Below, piece by piece: positions 19,067 to 28,085 of a DNA stretch of 38,246 nt. The position numbers were made by a program, and so were the translations under genes. This stretch comes from Desulfobacterales bacterium (GTDB lineage Bacteria > Desulfobacterota > Desulfobacteria > Desulfobacterales > UBA2174_A), in NCBI GenBank assembly GCA_025454075.1, contig JALOPD010000006.1, positions 1 to 38,246 on the forward strand. The letters are read 5' to 3'. Every line of letters starts with the position of its first letter. The stretch's first letter is position 1. The notes under the pieces are model-generated. The model was not told the DNA's origin. It saw only the letters and a list, made by a program, of their open reading frames with translations, and did no database searches.

Positions 19067-22000
19067 CTATGCCCTGCGCGCGGCCCCCACGGCCGCGATT
19101 TTCCCGTCCAGCTGCCGGCAGGCCCCCATGAGCAGGCTCAGCAGCACCTTGAGCCTGATATAGGGCTTGCCGTCCGGGTCACGCTCGATAGCCCCCGCCC
19201 TCGTGCGCGCCAACAGCCAGTCCGGCAGCGTGTCGTCGTTGATCAGCTCGTGCCCGGTCTCAGGGTCCACCTGGCCGCTGCCCTTGATGCCGTGCAGCAC
19301 GGCCAGGTCGTCCAACGTGTCCAGATGAAGGAAATCGGCCACGTTGTCGAAATCGTCGGAGTAGACGTGGTCCCAGGCGTAGGAGGACATGCCGCAATAG
19401 TAGACCTTGTTTTCGCCCGGGTACATGGTTTCGCCCGCGAACATATAGGACCGCTCGTTGGCGCCATCATGTTTCGTTACGATCTGGCAATATCCGTTAG
19501 ATGGGTTGGCGTAAGTCAAAAACTTTCCGTGCCGGGTCGGATTGTACGATGCCAATTCCGATGTGCCCTGCGAAAACACTCTGGCCTTCGTGTTCGCCCC
19601 GATATAAATGTTCAGGAATTCCAAAATGCCGATATAGGTCGGGTCTCCGCCGATTATCAAATCCGTTGCCTCGTCGGTCACCGGCTTGATGCTCATCAGG
19701 GTCCCCGCGCCGTTGACACCCATGTACGTGGAATAGCTCGACCCCGCAAACACCACCTTACCGGGCTGGCTGTTATCCCCCTCGAGCTTGATGTTGCCGC
19801 CGGACTTTATGACGACGGCATCCGAACGCGAGCTCGAAAACTCCGCGTTCGTCCCGTCGAATTTGATGTAATTGTTCGATCCATCACCACAATAGAAGCG
19901 AGGGTCGGCGCCGTTGTAGTCGAGCTGAATTCCATCGGCGCCGAAGGTTGCGCTCTTGATGCTGACGACCCCGCCCGAGAGCCGCACCGCGTTGGCGGCC
20001 CCGCCGCTGTTGATCTCGACCACCCCGGCCGCGTATTTGATATAGTCCTGTGAGCCGTTCCCGGCGTAGAAGCGCGGGGCGCCGCCGTTGTACTCGAACT
20101 GGATGCCCAGGTTTCCGAACGTGGCCGAGCCGATCGCAACCGCGCTCGTCGCTTGGATCTTGGTGCCGGAAATGCTCTGAATATGGGCGTCGAGCACCCC
20201 CAGGTTTTCGATGTAGGCCGAGCCGATCACCTGGTTTGCGAGTGCGTTCCATGCAGCCTGGCCAACGCCCGCGACGTTCACCGCGATAATGAAGTCCTCG
20301 CCCGGGACCCAGCCGGCGATCGATGCCGGGTGCGTGGCGGAGGTGGCGAACGAGTTCGAGAGGTCTTTCCAATAGATATATTTTTGGTCCGTGGCCGGCG
20401 TGTCACCGGATAGGATCGGGTAGGCGACCCCGTTGTAGTAAACCGTGCAGTCGTTCCAGGCCACGCGCCCGGCGGCCGGGCTGTTGTCGGTCAGCGATAA
20501 ACCTTGGACCACCGGAATTTTATTGAAAACCTTGGAGGCCGAGACCGCGAAGTCGTCGATGTCGCTCTCCTTGACGTTGAGCGATCCGCAGATCTCGCTG
20601 TCGGCCAATGACCCGCTCTCCTGGCCGAAGACATCGACCGCCTTGACCTCGAAGTAGATCTCGGCATCAGCGCCGTGGGCGTCCTTTTCGGCCCCCGATA
20701 GCAGACGCTCGATCCCGGTGCGATCCGTGCGCTGCCACGCTCCCCAGGTGCCGCCCGAGGCCACCTTCAGCCGCTGCAGGAAATGGGAGAAGTCCGCCTC
20801 GGAGTTGGCCGTCCAGTAGAACTCGACCCCGCCCATGAAGCTGCGGCTGCCAAGACCCTGAGGATTGCCGGGGGCCGGGTTCGTGGCGGTCAGGCTTGCC
20901 GCTGCGGCCGACAGATCCCCCCAGCGCGAGCGAGCCTTGACGCGGAACTGCAGCGAGGCCCGGGGGCCGCCGTCGGCCAGGTTGTCCGCGAAGCTGTAGG
21001 TGTAGCGGGCGTCGGCGACGTAGACGGTCCGCAGAATCGTCAGGCCGTCGGAGGTCCTCACCTCGACCTGGTAGTCCTCGATCAGCAGCCCGGCCGTTCC
21101 GCCTCCGGTGACAGGGGTCCACTCGATCGGGCAGTCGGCCGCCAGGAAAGACGTCCCGCCGCCAACGACCTGCAGACCGGAGACATCCGCAGGGGTCGTG
21201 CCGGAGAGCGCCACGGCGATCTCGGACTCGGTGTCCCAGGCAGAATAGAGCCCGGGCAGGGAAAACGACCGCACGCGCACGTCGTAGCTCGCGTCGTTTT
21301 TGACGTCGACCGTAAACCGCCGCGCGTATCCCGGCAGCACCGGAAGGTCCTGCCACTGCGCATTTCCGGATAGCCGCCACTGGGCCTGGAATCCCTGGAT
21401 CACATCCGGGGCCGCCTGGCCGAATCCGCCGGTCGTCTGCGAAAATCCGGAGGTCGCCTCGAAGACCACGACGAGCAGGACCCCCACCGTGCCGTCGTCG
21501 GCAAGCGATCCGTCCTTGATGCTGTAAGAGGTCGATACGATGTTCGGCGCGGCCGGCAGGCGGTTGTCGACCGGGGGCACGGTGATCCCGGAGTCGTAGG
21601 CCGGGATCGCCCCGCTGTCGGCCGTGAGCACCGCAGGCGAATACGGGATCAGGCAGATCCGCGCGGTGAAGTTTTTTCCGGGCATGATCCGCTGCACGAG
21701 CGCCTGGACAGTCTCGGAGGCCGCCTCTCCGAAGCTGCAGAGGTCACCGACCGCAAGCCCGGACGCGACCGGAATGGCCGGCGAGAGCGTCACGGTGTAG
21801 TTGTCGCCCTCGACCCTGGCGACCACCGCGGAGCCGTCCGCCCCGGTTGCCGTGCGGTAGCGGAAGCCGTAGGTGCCGGAGGCGCCCATCGGGAAGACAT
21901 CGTCGAAGGTGACGGTCAAAATGTTCCCGCCGCCGGTCGTCATCGAAACGACCCGGCCGGCGCCGAGTCCGACCGAAATCGCATCATGGCTCAGAAGCAC

Positions 22001-23854
22001 CATGTCCCCGCGCGTGCAGCGCAGGTGCTCGAAATCGGCGTTGATCTCCCAGCGCTCGGCCCGCAGCCTGGCGCAGGCGATCATGTACCGGCCCCACTTC
22101 CACGCCTGGTCGGCATCGGTGCAGCCAAAGAGATCGAGTGTTTCGAATTTGGTGGCGGTCGCCTCGGTGTAGCCGTCGTCCGGAACGATGCGCTCCACCT
22201 GGGTGTAATTGCTGGCCGCGTCGAAAAAGCGGATTTTAAGCGCGTGCGGCCGGTCCGGGAAAGCGACCCCGCCGGAGAACCCCCAGCAGTTGCGCTGGGT
22301 GAAATGCTGCCGGGGGGTCGACTGGACCTTGTCCTCGATCACCGTGTAAGCGCCGTTGACCATGCCGCGCGAGGCCCGTCCCACCGTGCAGATGTCCTGG
22401 CAAAGATCGCGCACGCTGGTCTTGAAGTCGATCACGGCGTCAAACGTCCGTCCGGCGGTGTCGCAGTTGGCGGCCCAGGCGCGGATCGCGGCGAGATCGA
22501 GCCGTGAGTCCGGCACCGGCCGCTCGTTCGAGGTGCCCCTCAGGACCTCGCAGAAGGCCCAGGCGGGGTTTCTGGTCTTGACGTCGGTCCAGCTGGTGCC
22601 GTCGTGGGCCGGGACGATCGCCTCGGCGATGCAGTTGAACTGGTCGATGACTCCGTTCAGCTGGCCGCTGGCCTTGATCCGCAGGCCGATCAGGGTGCAG
22701 CCCGCGAGGTTCCAGGGCGCCTCGTAGGAGATCGAGCGCAGCGCCGTCCAGTAGCTCGCGTCCACCGTGTTGGCCCGGCCGTCTGTCGTGGTGCGCCGGA
22801 TGCGCAGGTCCCACGTGCCGCGCGGGACCTTGATCGTGAACCCGTAGCGGAAAAGCTCGTTGTGCTGGGCGTTGATCGATACCTGCGAGCCGAGATCGGT
22901 CAGGCTTGCGACCGCGGCGGTGACGGAGCCCGCGATCAGCACATTCTCGCCCGCGATGAAATGCCCGCTCGACTCCTCCACCCGGATCCAGTCGGTGTAC
23001 TGAACGAGGTTATAGATCTGCTGGCCGTTGTCATTGGTCTCGCCCGTGTCGACCCCGGTGCTGTTCCGGTGAGCGTAGCGCACGGTCCCGACGGCCCCCG
23101 AGCTCTGCCCGACGACGCTCTGCCCGGCCGCGATCCCGGAAGACGGCAGGCCAGAGAAAAACAGATCCTTGCTGATCCCGAAGTTTATCCAGTTGCCGGA
23201 CCCGGAGACGGCGTACTGGATTTCGAAGACGACCGTCTCGGGCGAGCGGTTGCCGCCGGAGTTTATGTCGTAGAGGCCCGATGGGAAACTGATGTCAAAG
23301 GAGATCTCGTCGGTGTCGGGCGCCGTGGTGCGGCTCTGCCAGCTGCCGGCGGCGGTCAGCGCGACCGAGAGCGCCTCCTCGTTGACGTCCGACGGGAAAA
23401 GCGCGAAGTGATTGCTGCCGCCGGAGTAATACTGCTCCATCTGCACGTCGGTGAAATTTCCGATCGGTGTCTCGCCGATCTTGTGATCGGAGAGCACGTA
23501 GCGGCCCTTGGCGATCAGAAACAGGCAGCGCAGGTACTGCTCGGACCCGACGAGCTCCGTGTAGGGCTTGGCCGCGTATTTCGGGTAGGTGATGTGCCGG
23601 CCAAAAATGCGCGTGATCGGGCCGTAGGGCTCGGAGACGTTGCGCATGCCGGTCAGGCTGTAAGTCGGCGAGCTGCTGTAGGAGTTGATCTTGGGCTGCT
23701 GCGGCGGCACGATCGCATTAAGCAAAAGCGATCCCGAAAATGCCGTGGCCGCTCCGGCGGCGGCAGCCCAGGGCCCGGTCAGTCCGATCGCGCCCGGAAC
23801 GTATATCGACGCGGCGACGATCGCGATCATGCCTATGATGCGCAGCATGTCCAT
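19067..23854 (-). CDS. tail tip / host-specificity protein J-like, 1595 aa
   Basis: Central tail-tip protein that forms the baseplate hub and contacts the host. The N-terminus has two hydrophobic segments (RIIGMIAIVAASIYVPGAIG, AAGAATAFSGSLLLNAIVPP), then EPYGPITRIFGRHITYPKYA as in TipJ proteins, and near residues 600-650 WKWGRYMIACARLRAERWEI with RCTRGDMVLLSHD. Two fibronectin-like domains lie near 885-990 and 990-1090. Around 1245 and 1300 a 55-residue module is repeated (ATFGNLGIQFEYNGGAPRFY, ATFGADGIQLDYNGADPRFY). The C-terminus (DHVYSDDFDNVADFLHLDTL to the end) resembles the tip ends of other siphophage J proteins. Follows DUF1833 with no gap, as usual. Confidence 0.85.
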   Translation of the reverse strand: MDMLRIIGMIAIVAASIYVPGAIGLTGPWAAAAGAATAFSGSLLLNAIVPPQQPKINSYSSSPTYSLTGMRNVSEPYGPITRIFGRHITYPKYAAKPYTELVGSEQYLRCLFLIAKGRYVLSDHKIGETPIGNFTDVQMEQYYSGGSNHFALFPSDVNEEALSVALTAAGSWQSRTTAPDTDEISFDISFPSGLYDINSGGNRSPETVVFEIQYAVSGSGNWINFGISKDLFFSGLPSSGIAAGQSVVGQSSGAVGTVRYAHRNSTGVDTGETNDNGQQIYNLVQYTDWIRVEESSGHFIAGENVLIAGSVTAAVASLTDLGSQVSINAQHNELFRYGFTIKVPRGTWDLRIRRTTTDGRANTVDASYWTALRSISYEAPWNLAGCTLIGLRIKASGQLNGVIDQFNCIAEAIVPAHDGTSWTDVKTRNPAWAFCEVLRGTSNERPVPDSRLDLAAIRAWAANCDTAGRTFDAVIDFKTSVRDLCQDICTVGRASRGMVNGAYTVIEDKVQSTPRQHFTQRNCWGFSGGVAFPDRPHALKIRFFDAASNYTQVERIVPDDGYTEATATKFETLDLFGCTDADQAWKWGRYMIACARLRAERWEINADFEHLRCTRGDMVLLSHDAISVGLGAGRVVSMTTGGGNILTVTFDDVFPMGASGTYGFRYRTATGADGSAVVARVEGDNYTVTLSPAIPVASGLAVGDLCSFGEAASETVQALVQRIMPGKNFTARICLIPYSPAVLTADSGAIPAYDSGITVPPVDNRLPAAPNIVSTSYSIKDGSLADDGTVGVLLVVVFEATSGFSQTTGGFGQAAPDVIQGFQAQWRLSGNAQWQDLPVLPGYARRFTVDVKNDASYDVRVRSFSLPGLYSAWDTESEIAVALSGTTPADVSGLQVVGGGTSFLAADCPIEWTPVTGGGTAGLLIEDYQVEVRTSDGLTILRTVYVADARYTYSFADNLADGGPRASLQFRVKARSRWGDLSAAAASLTATNPAPGNPQGLGSRSFMGGVEFYWTANSEADFSHFLQRLKVASGGTWGAWQRTDRTGIERLLSGAEKDAHGADAEIYFEVKAVDVFGQESGSLADSEICGSLNVKESDIDDFAVSASKVFNKIPVVQGLSLTDNSPAAGRVAWNDCTVYYNGVAYPILSGDTPATDQKYIYWKDLSNSFATSATHPASIAGWVPGEDFIIAVNVAGVGQAAWNALANQVIGSAYIENLGVLDAHIQSISGTKIQATSAVAIGSATFGNLGIQFEYNGGAPRFYAGNGSQDYIKYAAGVVEINSGGAANAVRLSGGVVSIKSATFGADGIQLDYNGADPRFYCGDGSNNYIKFDGTNAEFSSSRSDAVVIKSGGNIKLEGDNSQPGKVVFAGSSYSTYMGVNGAGTLMSIKPVTDEATDLIIGGDPTYIGILEFLNIYIGANTKARVFSQGTSELASYNPTRHGKFLTYANPSNGYCQIVTKHDGANERSYMFAGETMYPGENKVYYCGMSSYAWDHVYSDDFDNVADFLHLDTLDDLAVLHGIKGSGQVDPETGHELINDDTLPDWLLARTRAGAIERDPDGKPYIRLKVLLSLLMGACRQLDGKIAAVGAARRA

Positions 23855-24337
23855 TTAAAACAGCCCCGGGGCGTTGGCCGGCGTGAACGCGTCGCACGGG
23901 TATGGCTCGCTGTCGGTGTCCTCGACCGATAGCACGCAGGATACCACCGTGCCGTCGTAGGTGGCGTCTCTCATGTAAAGGGTCACGGCGGATCCCTGCA
24001 CGGTGTCAGGTGAATCCGCCAGGACCAACTTAAACGTGACCGTCATGGACTCTGCCGACCCCGCAAGCGAGCGCACGGCCTGGGTGATCGCAAGATCCGG
24101 GTCGCCGATCGTCATCCGGGCAGAGGGCAGGTTGTCCTCGACGTCGTCCGGCAACTGCAGCTCGAGGTAGACCCCTGTGTAGGTGTCTCCGCCGCTCACC
24201 ACGTCGGCGTAGTTCCCGGCCCGCAGGATCGGCCCGCCGAGGTCGGAATGGTCGATCGAGACGAGCGCGACCAGCGCCTCGCCCGTTCTCTGGGCGTGGG
24301 CGGCGGCGACGAACGTGCTGGAGAGTCCGGTCCTCAC
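23855..24337 (-). CDS. DUF1833 tail protein, 160 aa
   Basis: Typical DUF1833 features: ALVALVSIDHSDLGGPILRA, VVSGGDTYTGVYLELQLPDD, then ARMTIGDPDLAITQAVRSL and a Cys-containing end (YPCDAFTPANAPGLF). In siphophages this protein lies between the tape measure and the tip and is a tail-tip assembly component, comparable in place to lambda L/K/I. The GTG start overlaps the upstream stop as GTGA, and the stop abuts the J-like ATG. Confidence 0.8.
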   Translation of the reverse strand: MRTGLSSTFVAAAHAQRTGEALVALVSIDHSDLGGPILRAGNYADVVSGGDTYTGVYLELQLPDDVEDNLPSARMTIGDPDLAITQAVRSLAGSAESMTVTFKLVLADSPDTVQGSAVTLYMRDATYDGTVVSCVLSVEDTDSEPYPCDAFTPANAPGLF

Positions 24338-24693
24338 GAAAGCACCTCGACCTGGTGCGCCACGATCCAGCGCCCGGGGGTGTTGGGGGCCGGGGCGATG
24401 GCCGGCGGGGCGGCATAGAGCATGGTGACATCGGATCCGGTGCGCGGGTGCTTGCGGGTGAATTCAAGCGCGCCGTACTTGAGCGTCGTGCGGTAGAACG
24501 TGATCAGGTAGCCGATCTCGGCCGTGGAGAGGTTTTGCCGGAATGATACCGGGGCCGGGGCTGCCGTGCCGCGGCGTCGCACCTTGGGCGGCCCGGAGTC
24601 CGTCGGCTGGCGCACCAGGTTGTTGGGTTCCTGCTCGGAGTATCCGTCCTCGAGGGCGTCCTCGGCAACCGTCGCCGGCCAGTCGATAGCCAT
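24334..24693 (-). CDS. minor tail protein, 119 aa
   Basis: Begins MAIDWPATVAEDALEDGYSE, with PKVRRRGTAAPAPVSFRQNL in the middle and YLITFYRTTLKYGALEFTRK, a pattern frequent in phage proteins just after the tape measure, comparable to lambda M in position. Its ATG overlaps the tape-measure stop (TGATG). Function inferred from place and pattern. Confidence 0.65.
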   Translation of the reverse strand: MAIDWPATVAEDALEDGYSEQEPNNLVRQPTDSGPPKVRRRGTAAPAPVSFRQNLSTAEIGYLITFYRTTLKYGALEFTRKHPRTGSDVTMLYAAPPAIAPAPNTPGRWIVAHQVEVLS

Positions 24694-26780
24694 CAGTACC
24701 TCCCGCGCCGCCGGACGCCGGTTGCGTGCTGGTGCGCCCGGAGCACGTCGCCGCCGCCCGCGATGTCGGCGGCCACGACATCGACGATCAGCCTCCGCAG
24801 CCCGGAGGGGTCGATCTCCTCCCGGGGGGCGACCTGGACGCCCGGGGCGTTGTTGTTGATGACCACTTGCAGACCGCCGTCGGAGGCTGACTCGACCCCG
24901 AGCCGGCCGCTTGGAAGGCGCTTAAGCGGCATGATGGCCTCCGGGCCGGCCTCGCCCATCAGTCCCGTACCGCCGGCGAACGGAAATATCGTCGGCCGAT
25001 TGACGACCCCGCCGCGTGCGAACGGCACCGCTCCGGACTGGCCGAAAACAAGTCCCTTTGCCCCGGCCAGAAGCTCCGGGCCGCCGCCACCGAAAAGATC
25101 CTTGAGCCAGCCGCCGAGAGATCCCATCAGCCCGCCCCCGCCCGAGGTGGCGCCGACCGATTTGCTGCCGAAAATGGCCTCGGTGGCCATCTGCCCGGCC
25201 ATGTCGGCCGCGGCTCGCTGAATGGACTCGAAGATGGCGTTGGCGTAGTCATCCAGCGACTTCAACTCGCCCTTGAACGCATCGAAGAAAAGGTTGGAGA
25301 AGTTGTCCTGCATGCGCTCGGCGGTCCGCTCGGAGAGCTGCACCATGTAGTCGAAGCCCGTCTCCATGGACTTGGCGATCTCGTTGATCTGCTCGTCGAG
25401 CCCCTCTTTCTGCAAAAACGGAATCTCTTTTTCCAGGCGGCGCGTGTCGCCCTCGGAGGCCTTCTTGTAAAGTTCCATGTTGAACTCGGAGGCCGCCTGC
25501 GTGGTCTTGATCAGCTCCTGGCGAAGCAGCTCGAGCTTCTCGTAGTCGTCCTCCCAGGCCCCGTAGGAGGTCAGCCCCGATGAGGAGCTCATGTATTCCT
25601 TCCAGGCTTTTTCGGATTCCTTTTTGGCCGCCTCGATCTGCTCCAGGTAGGACTTCCAGCGGGCGTCGGCGTCGTAGGCGATTTCGTTGTCGGATACGCG
25701 CCGCCCGCCGTAAAATTCAGGCTCAAGCGACCCAAAGCGGCCCCGCACGTTGCCGCGGCCGAAGTCGGTCATCCCCTCCATCGGGATGGCCTTGCGGCGG
25801 GCCATCAAGCGGCGATATTCGACGTCCTGCGGCTCGTTGTACCCCCAGGACTTGCGGCTCTCCATGTCGCCGTACTTCTTGTTCAGCTCGGCGATCCGGG
25901 CGTCGATGCTCGCGATCGAGCTGCCGTACTCCCTGGCGGCGTCAGAGCCGGCTTTAAGCTCCATGTTTATCCGCCGCAGCACTCCGGCCACCGCCTCAAA
26001 AAGCGGGTTGCTTTCCTCGGCTATTTTCTTGCTCAACGCGGCCATGGCGTCGGTCCACTCGGATGTGGCCTTGGCCACGCCGTCGAGCGACCCCTGGGAC
26101 GATCCGATGCGCCGGATCATGTCCTCGCCGGACTTCAAAACCGAATTCATGAACGCCTGGCGCTTTTCGGTATCGCTCAAAGCGTCGGCCGTCTTCCCAA
26201 GCGAGCGCGCGTAGTCCTGGTTTGCCTTGTCGACGTCGACGATGATCCCGAGGTTATCGAGGATCATCCGCGACTGCCTGGCGACGCCGAGCGTAATGTC
26301 GTTGAAGGCCTCGGTCATGGTCTGGCCGGTGGCGCGGCTGGTGGCCGCGGCGATCTTCATCAGCTCGGAGATCTTCTCGGCCGGGATGTTCATCAGCATG
26401 GCCTTGCCGGCTGCGGCCATGAGATCGGCCTCGGCGATCATGCCGCCCGAGGCCTGCTTGAGGGATTCGACCATCCGTCCGGCGCTCGTGCCGGCCGAGG
26501 CCGCCAGGTTGTCAAAAGCCTTGGCCTGCTTGTCGAGCAGGACGCCGGCCTGAGACATTTCAACGACCTGGCCGATGGTGCGAAAAGCGGCGTAGATCGC
26601 CGCAGCTCCGGCCACGGCGCCGGCCTTCATCTTGTCCCAGTTGAAGGAGCTCTCGGCCGCCTTGGCGGTCTTGGCCATGTCCTGCTGCAGGCCGGTGAGC
26701 TGGCCCTTCAGCTCGCGGAAAGCCGCCTCGCTCTGATTCTTCGCCTGGAGTAGAACTTCAAGTTTTACGTCGTCGGCCAT
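24693..26780 (-). CDS. tail tape measure protein, 695 aa
   Basis: Sets tail length and enters the membrane at DNA injection. The N-terminus is coiled (EVLLQAKNQSEAAFRELKGQ), followed by a hydrophobic helical stretch, a long helical middle with EDMIRRIGSSQGSLDGVAKA, and a Gly-rich end with the usual tape-measure motif RGGVVNRPTIFPFAGGTGLM then GEAGPEAIMPLKR. ATG 26780 (MADDVKLEV) is chosen over 26798. At about 700 residues it predicts a tail of roughly 100 nm by the usual 0.15 nm per residue rule. Confidence 0.85.
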   Translation of the reverse strand: MADDVKLEVLLQAKNQSEAAFRELKGQLTGLQQDMAKTAKAAESSFNWDKMKAGAVAGAAAIYAAFRTIGQVVEMSQAGVLLDKQAKAFDNLAASAGTSAGRMVESLKQASGGMIAEADLMAAAGKAMLMNIPAEKISELMKIAAATSRATGQTMTEAFNDITLGVARQSRMILDNLGIIVDVDKANQDYARSLGKTADALSDTEKRQAFMNSVLKSGEDMIRRIGSSQGSLDGVAKATSEWTDAMAALSKKIAEESNPLFEAVAGVLRRINMELKAGSDAAREYGSSIASIDARIAELNKKYGDMESRKSWGYNEPQDVEYRRLMARRKAIPMEGMTDFGRGNVRGRFGSLEPEFYGGRRVSDNEIAYDADARWKSYLEQIEAAKKESEKAWKEYMSSSSGLTSYGAWEDDYEKLELLRQELIKTTQAASEFNMELYKKASEGDTRRLEKEIPFLQKEGLDEQINEIAKSMETGFDYMVQLSERTAERMQDNFSNLFFDAFKGELKSLDDYANAIFESIQRAAADMAGQMATEAIFGSKSVGATSGGGGLMGSLGGWLKDLFGGGGPELLAGAKGLVFGQSGAVPFARGGVVNRPTIFPFAGGTGLMGEAGPEAIMPLKRLPSGRLGVESASDGGLQVVINNNAPGVQVAPREEIDPSGLRRLIVDVVAADIAGGGDVLRAHQHATGVRRRGRY

Positions 26781-26784
26781 TTCA

Positions 26785-27432
26785 TCACCACATCGCAAAT
26801 TCCTGGGGCGTGTAGAGCACGCCGCCTGGGGCTCCGGCGCCGCGCGCGATCAGGCGGAAGTTGCGCCGGATCCGCACGGCCGACTTGTCTTTTTCAGCCG
26901 CCCAGAAGGGGGCGATGATCGGCCGGGGCGGGGTCACCAGCCGCTTGGTGGAAAGGCGCAAAAAGAGCGGGTTGCCCAGCCGCCGTCCGCGCCGGGAGCG
27001 CGAGAAGCTCCGCTGCGCCCCGCGGCGGCGCATGTACATGCGCAGCTCCGGCGTCACCGGCCGCGAGAACCCCTTCTGCTGCATCTCGGCCGCGCGGCGC
27101 ACCCAAAAGGGCGAGCGGGAGGTGAACCCCAGGCGCATCTCGCCCGACGACTCGTTGACGACGTAGGTCAGGCCGGCGGCGAGCCTCTGAAGCGCCCGGG
27201 GCTGGCGCAGGCCGGTTTTGCGGTTGATCGTCCGCGCAATGATCGAAAGCTCCGCGAAGGCATTGCCAGGGGCCGGCTTCCCCATGCGGATGGCGTTGGC
27301 GATGGTCTCCTTGAGCGAAAAGCCCTCGACCTTGATCGCGTTCAACTGCGCCTTGCGGATGTTCGCATCGGCCGTGTCCACGGTTCTTACGAGCTTTTTA
27401 ATGTCAGAGGATTTGACGTTTAGCTGGATCAT
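26785..27432 (-). CDS. tail protein of completion type, 215 aa
   Basis: Reads MIQLNVKSSDIKKLVRTVDT, with FSLKETIANAIRMGKPAPGN and a very basic middle (YMRRRGAQRSFSRSRRGRRL). Similar basic proteins located between tail-tube and tape-measure genes are annotated as phage morphogenesis or tail-completion proteins (lambda Z-like). ATG 27432 overlaps the stop of the GT frame as ATGA; the longer frame up to 27870 is the shadow of the chaperone gene. Role uncertain. Confidence 0.5.
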   Translation of the reverse strand: MIQLNVKSSDIKKLVRTVDTADANIRKAQLNAIKVEGFSLKETIANAIRMGKPAPGNAFAELSIIARTINRKTGLRQPRALQRLAAGLTYVVNESSGEMRLGFTSRSPFWVRRAAEMQQKGFSRPVTPELRMYMRRRGAQRSFSRSRRGRRLGNPLFLRLSTKRLVTPPRPIIAPFWAAEKDKSAVRIRRNFRLIARGAGAPGGVLYTPQEFAMW

Positions 27433-28057
27433 GATTCGGGCACCTTGTTCATCTTTTTGAGCGCCGCGGCCTCGATGGCCTGGATCTTGCCCAGGAGGGC
27501 CGGGGTGATTTCGATCCGCATGAGCCGGGAGAGCTTGAGCACCAGGCCGTAGTCCAGCCCGATCACCCCCATGCCGGCCGCCCGCCACTGTGTCCTGCAC
27601 GCCTGCCAGAGCTCCCAGGCGTCGATGTTCCCCGGCATCAGCCCGGGGGCGGCTCCGTACTCGCAAGTGCTGCAGGGTGGCTCCCGCTTGACGCTGCGGC
27701 AGGTTCCGCAGTATTCGGCCCGCCGGGAGTCGTTGACCCACTCCCAGCGCTCGAGGAGTTTTTTTCCTCTCCCGGGGTGCCGTAGGTCTCGGCGATGATC
27801 GCCCGGAACGCATCGTGCAGGCCCTTGACGCCGCCCGCCCGGTCGATCCGCTCGATTCCCTCTTTTCCAAACACGGCCGAAAGCGCCGCGTCCATGATCT
27901 CGCCCATGCGCTCCTGCTGGTCGTCCGCGCCCGGCGTGATCTCCGGCACGAAAAGAAAGCGGCCGTAGCCGAGCTTGCGCATCTTCGCCGCGCTCACCTC
28001 GGACAGCCGCAGGCCCCGCGCCGTGAACTTCTCCCCCCCTATTTCGATCTCCCGCAC
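27429..28057 (-). CDS. tail assembly chaperone GT fusion via -1 frameshift, 209 aa
   Basis: At 27764-27758 the sequence A AAA AAC is in phase with the G frame (GAA AAA AAC). Slipping back one base continues in a frame that is clearly coding: LLERWEWVNDSRRAEYCGTC, RSVKREPPCSTCEYG (CxxC...CxxC zinc ribbon) and then PGNIDAWELWQACRTQWRAA and GLDYGLVLKL, matching DUF1799. The fusion has 100 residues of G plus 109 of T. G/GT frameshifting is known in lambda and many siphophages. The T part alone could also start at ATG 27638, but the zinc ribbon lies upstream of it. Confidence 0.8.
27638..28057 (-). CDS. tail assembly chaperone G-like, 139 aa
   Basis: Short form of the tail chaperone. Starts at GTG 28057 (GGAGG five bases upstream; GTG 28072 has no ribosome site). 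The folded part is VREIEIGGEKFTARGLRLSE to about residue 98 (AIIAETYGTPGEE). After the A-run the product is a low-complexity Ser/Gly/Pro/Ala tail, the mark of a frame under no protein-level constraint. It binds the tape measure during assembly, together with the GT form. Confidence 0.8.
   Translation of the reverse strand: MREIEIGGEKFTARGLRLSEVSAAKMRKLGYGRFLFVPEITPGADDQQERMGEIMDAALSAVFGKEGIERIDRAGGVKGLHDAFRAIIAETYGTPGEEKNSSSAGSGSTTPGGPNTAEPAAASSGSHPAALASTEPPPG
27758..27764 (-). promoter_or_regulatory. -1 ribosomal frameshift slippery site
   Basis: On the minus strand A AAA AAC within a run of seven A, followed by CTCCTCGAGCG. It matches the X XXY YYZ rule in the G reading frame, and the only frame with protein-like content downstream is the -1 frame. 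Confidence 0.85.
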
Positions 28058-28085
28058 GATTTCCTCCCCCACTGCGTTTTTTCGG

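Noticed and set aside
18974..20053. 359-codon plus-strand open frame
   Set aside because: Antisense to the tip gene and to the lipoprotein gene, without motif or ribosome site.
22604..23932. 442-codon plus-strand open frame opposite the tip gene
   Set aside because: It is antisense to the J-like gene, is rich in Arg/Gly/Asp/Val in the pattern of a GC-rich shadow frame, and shows no domain.
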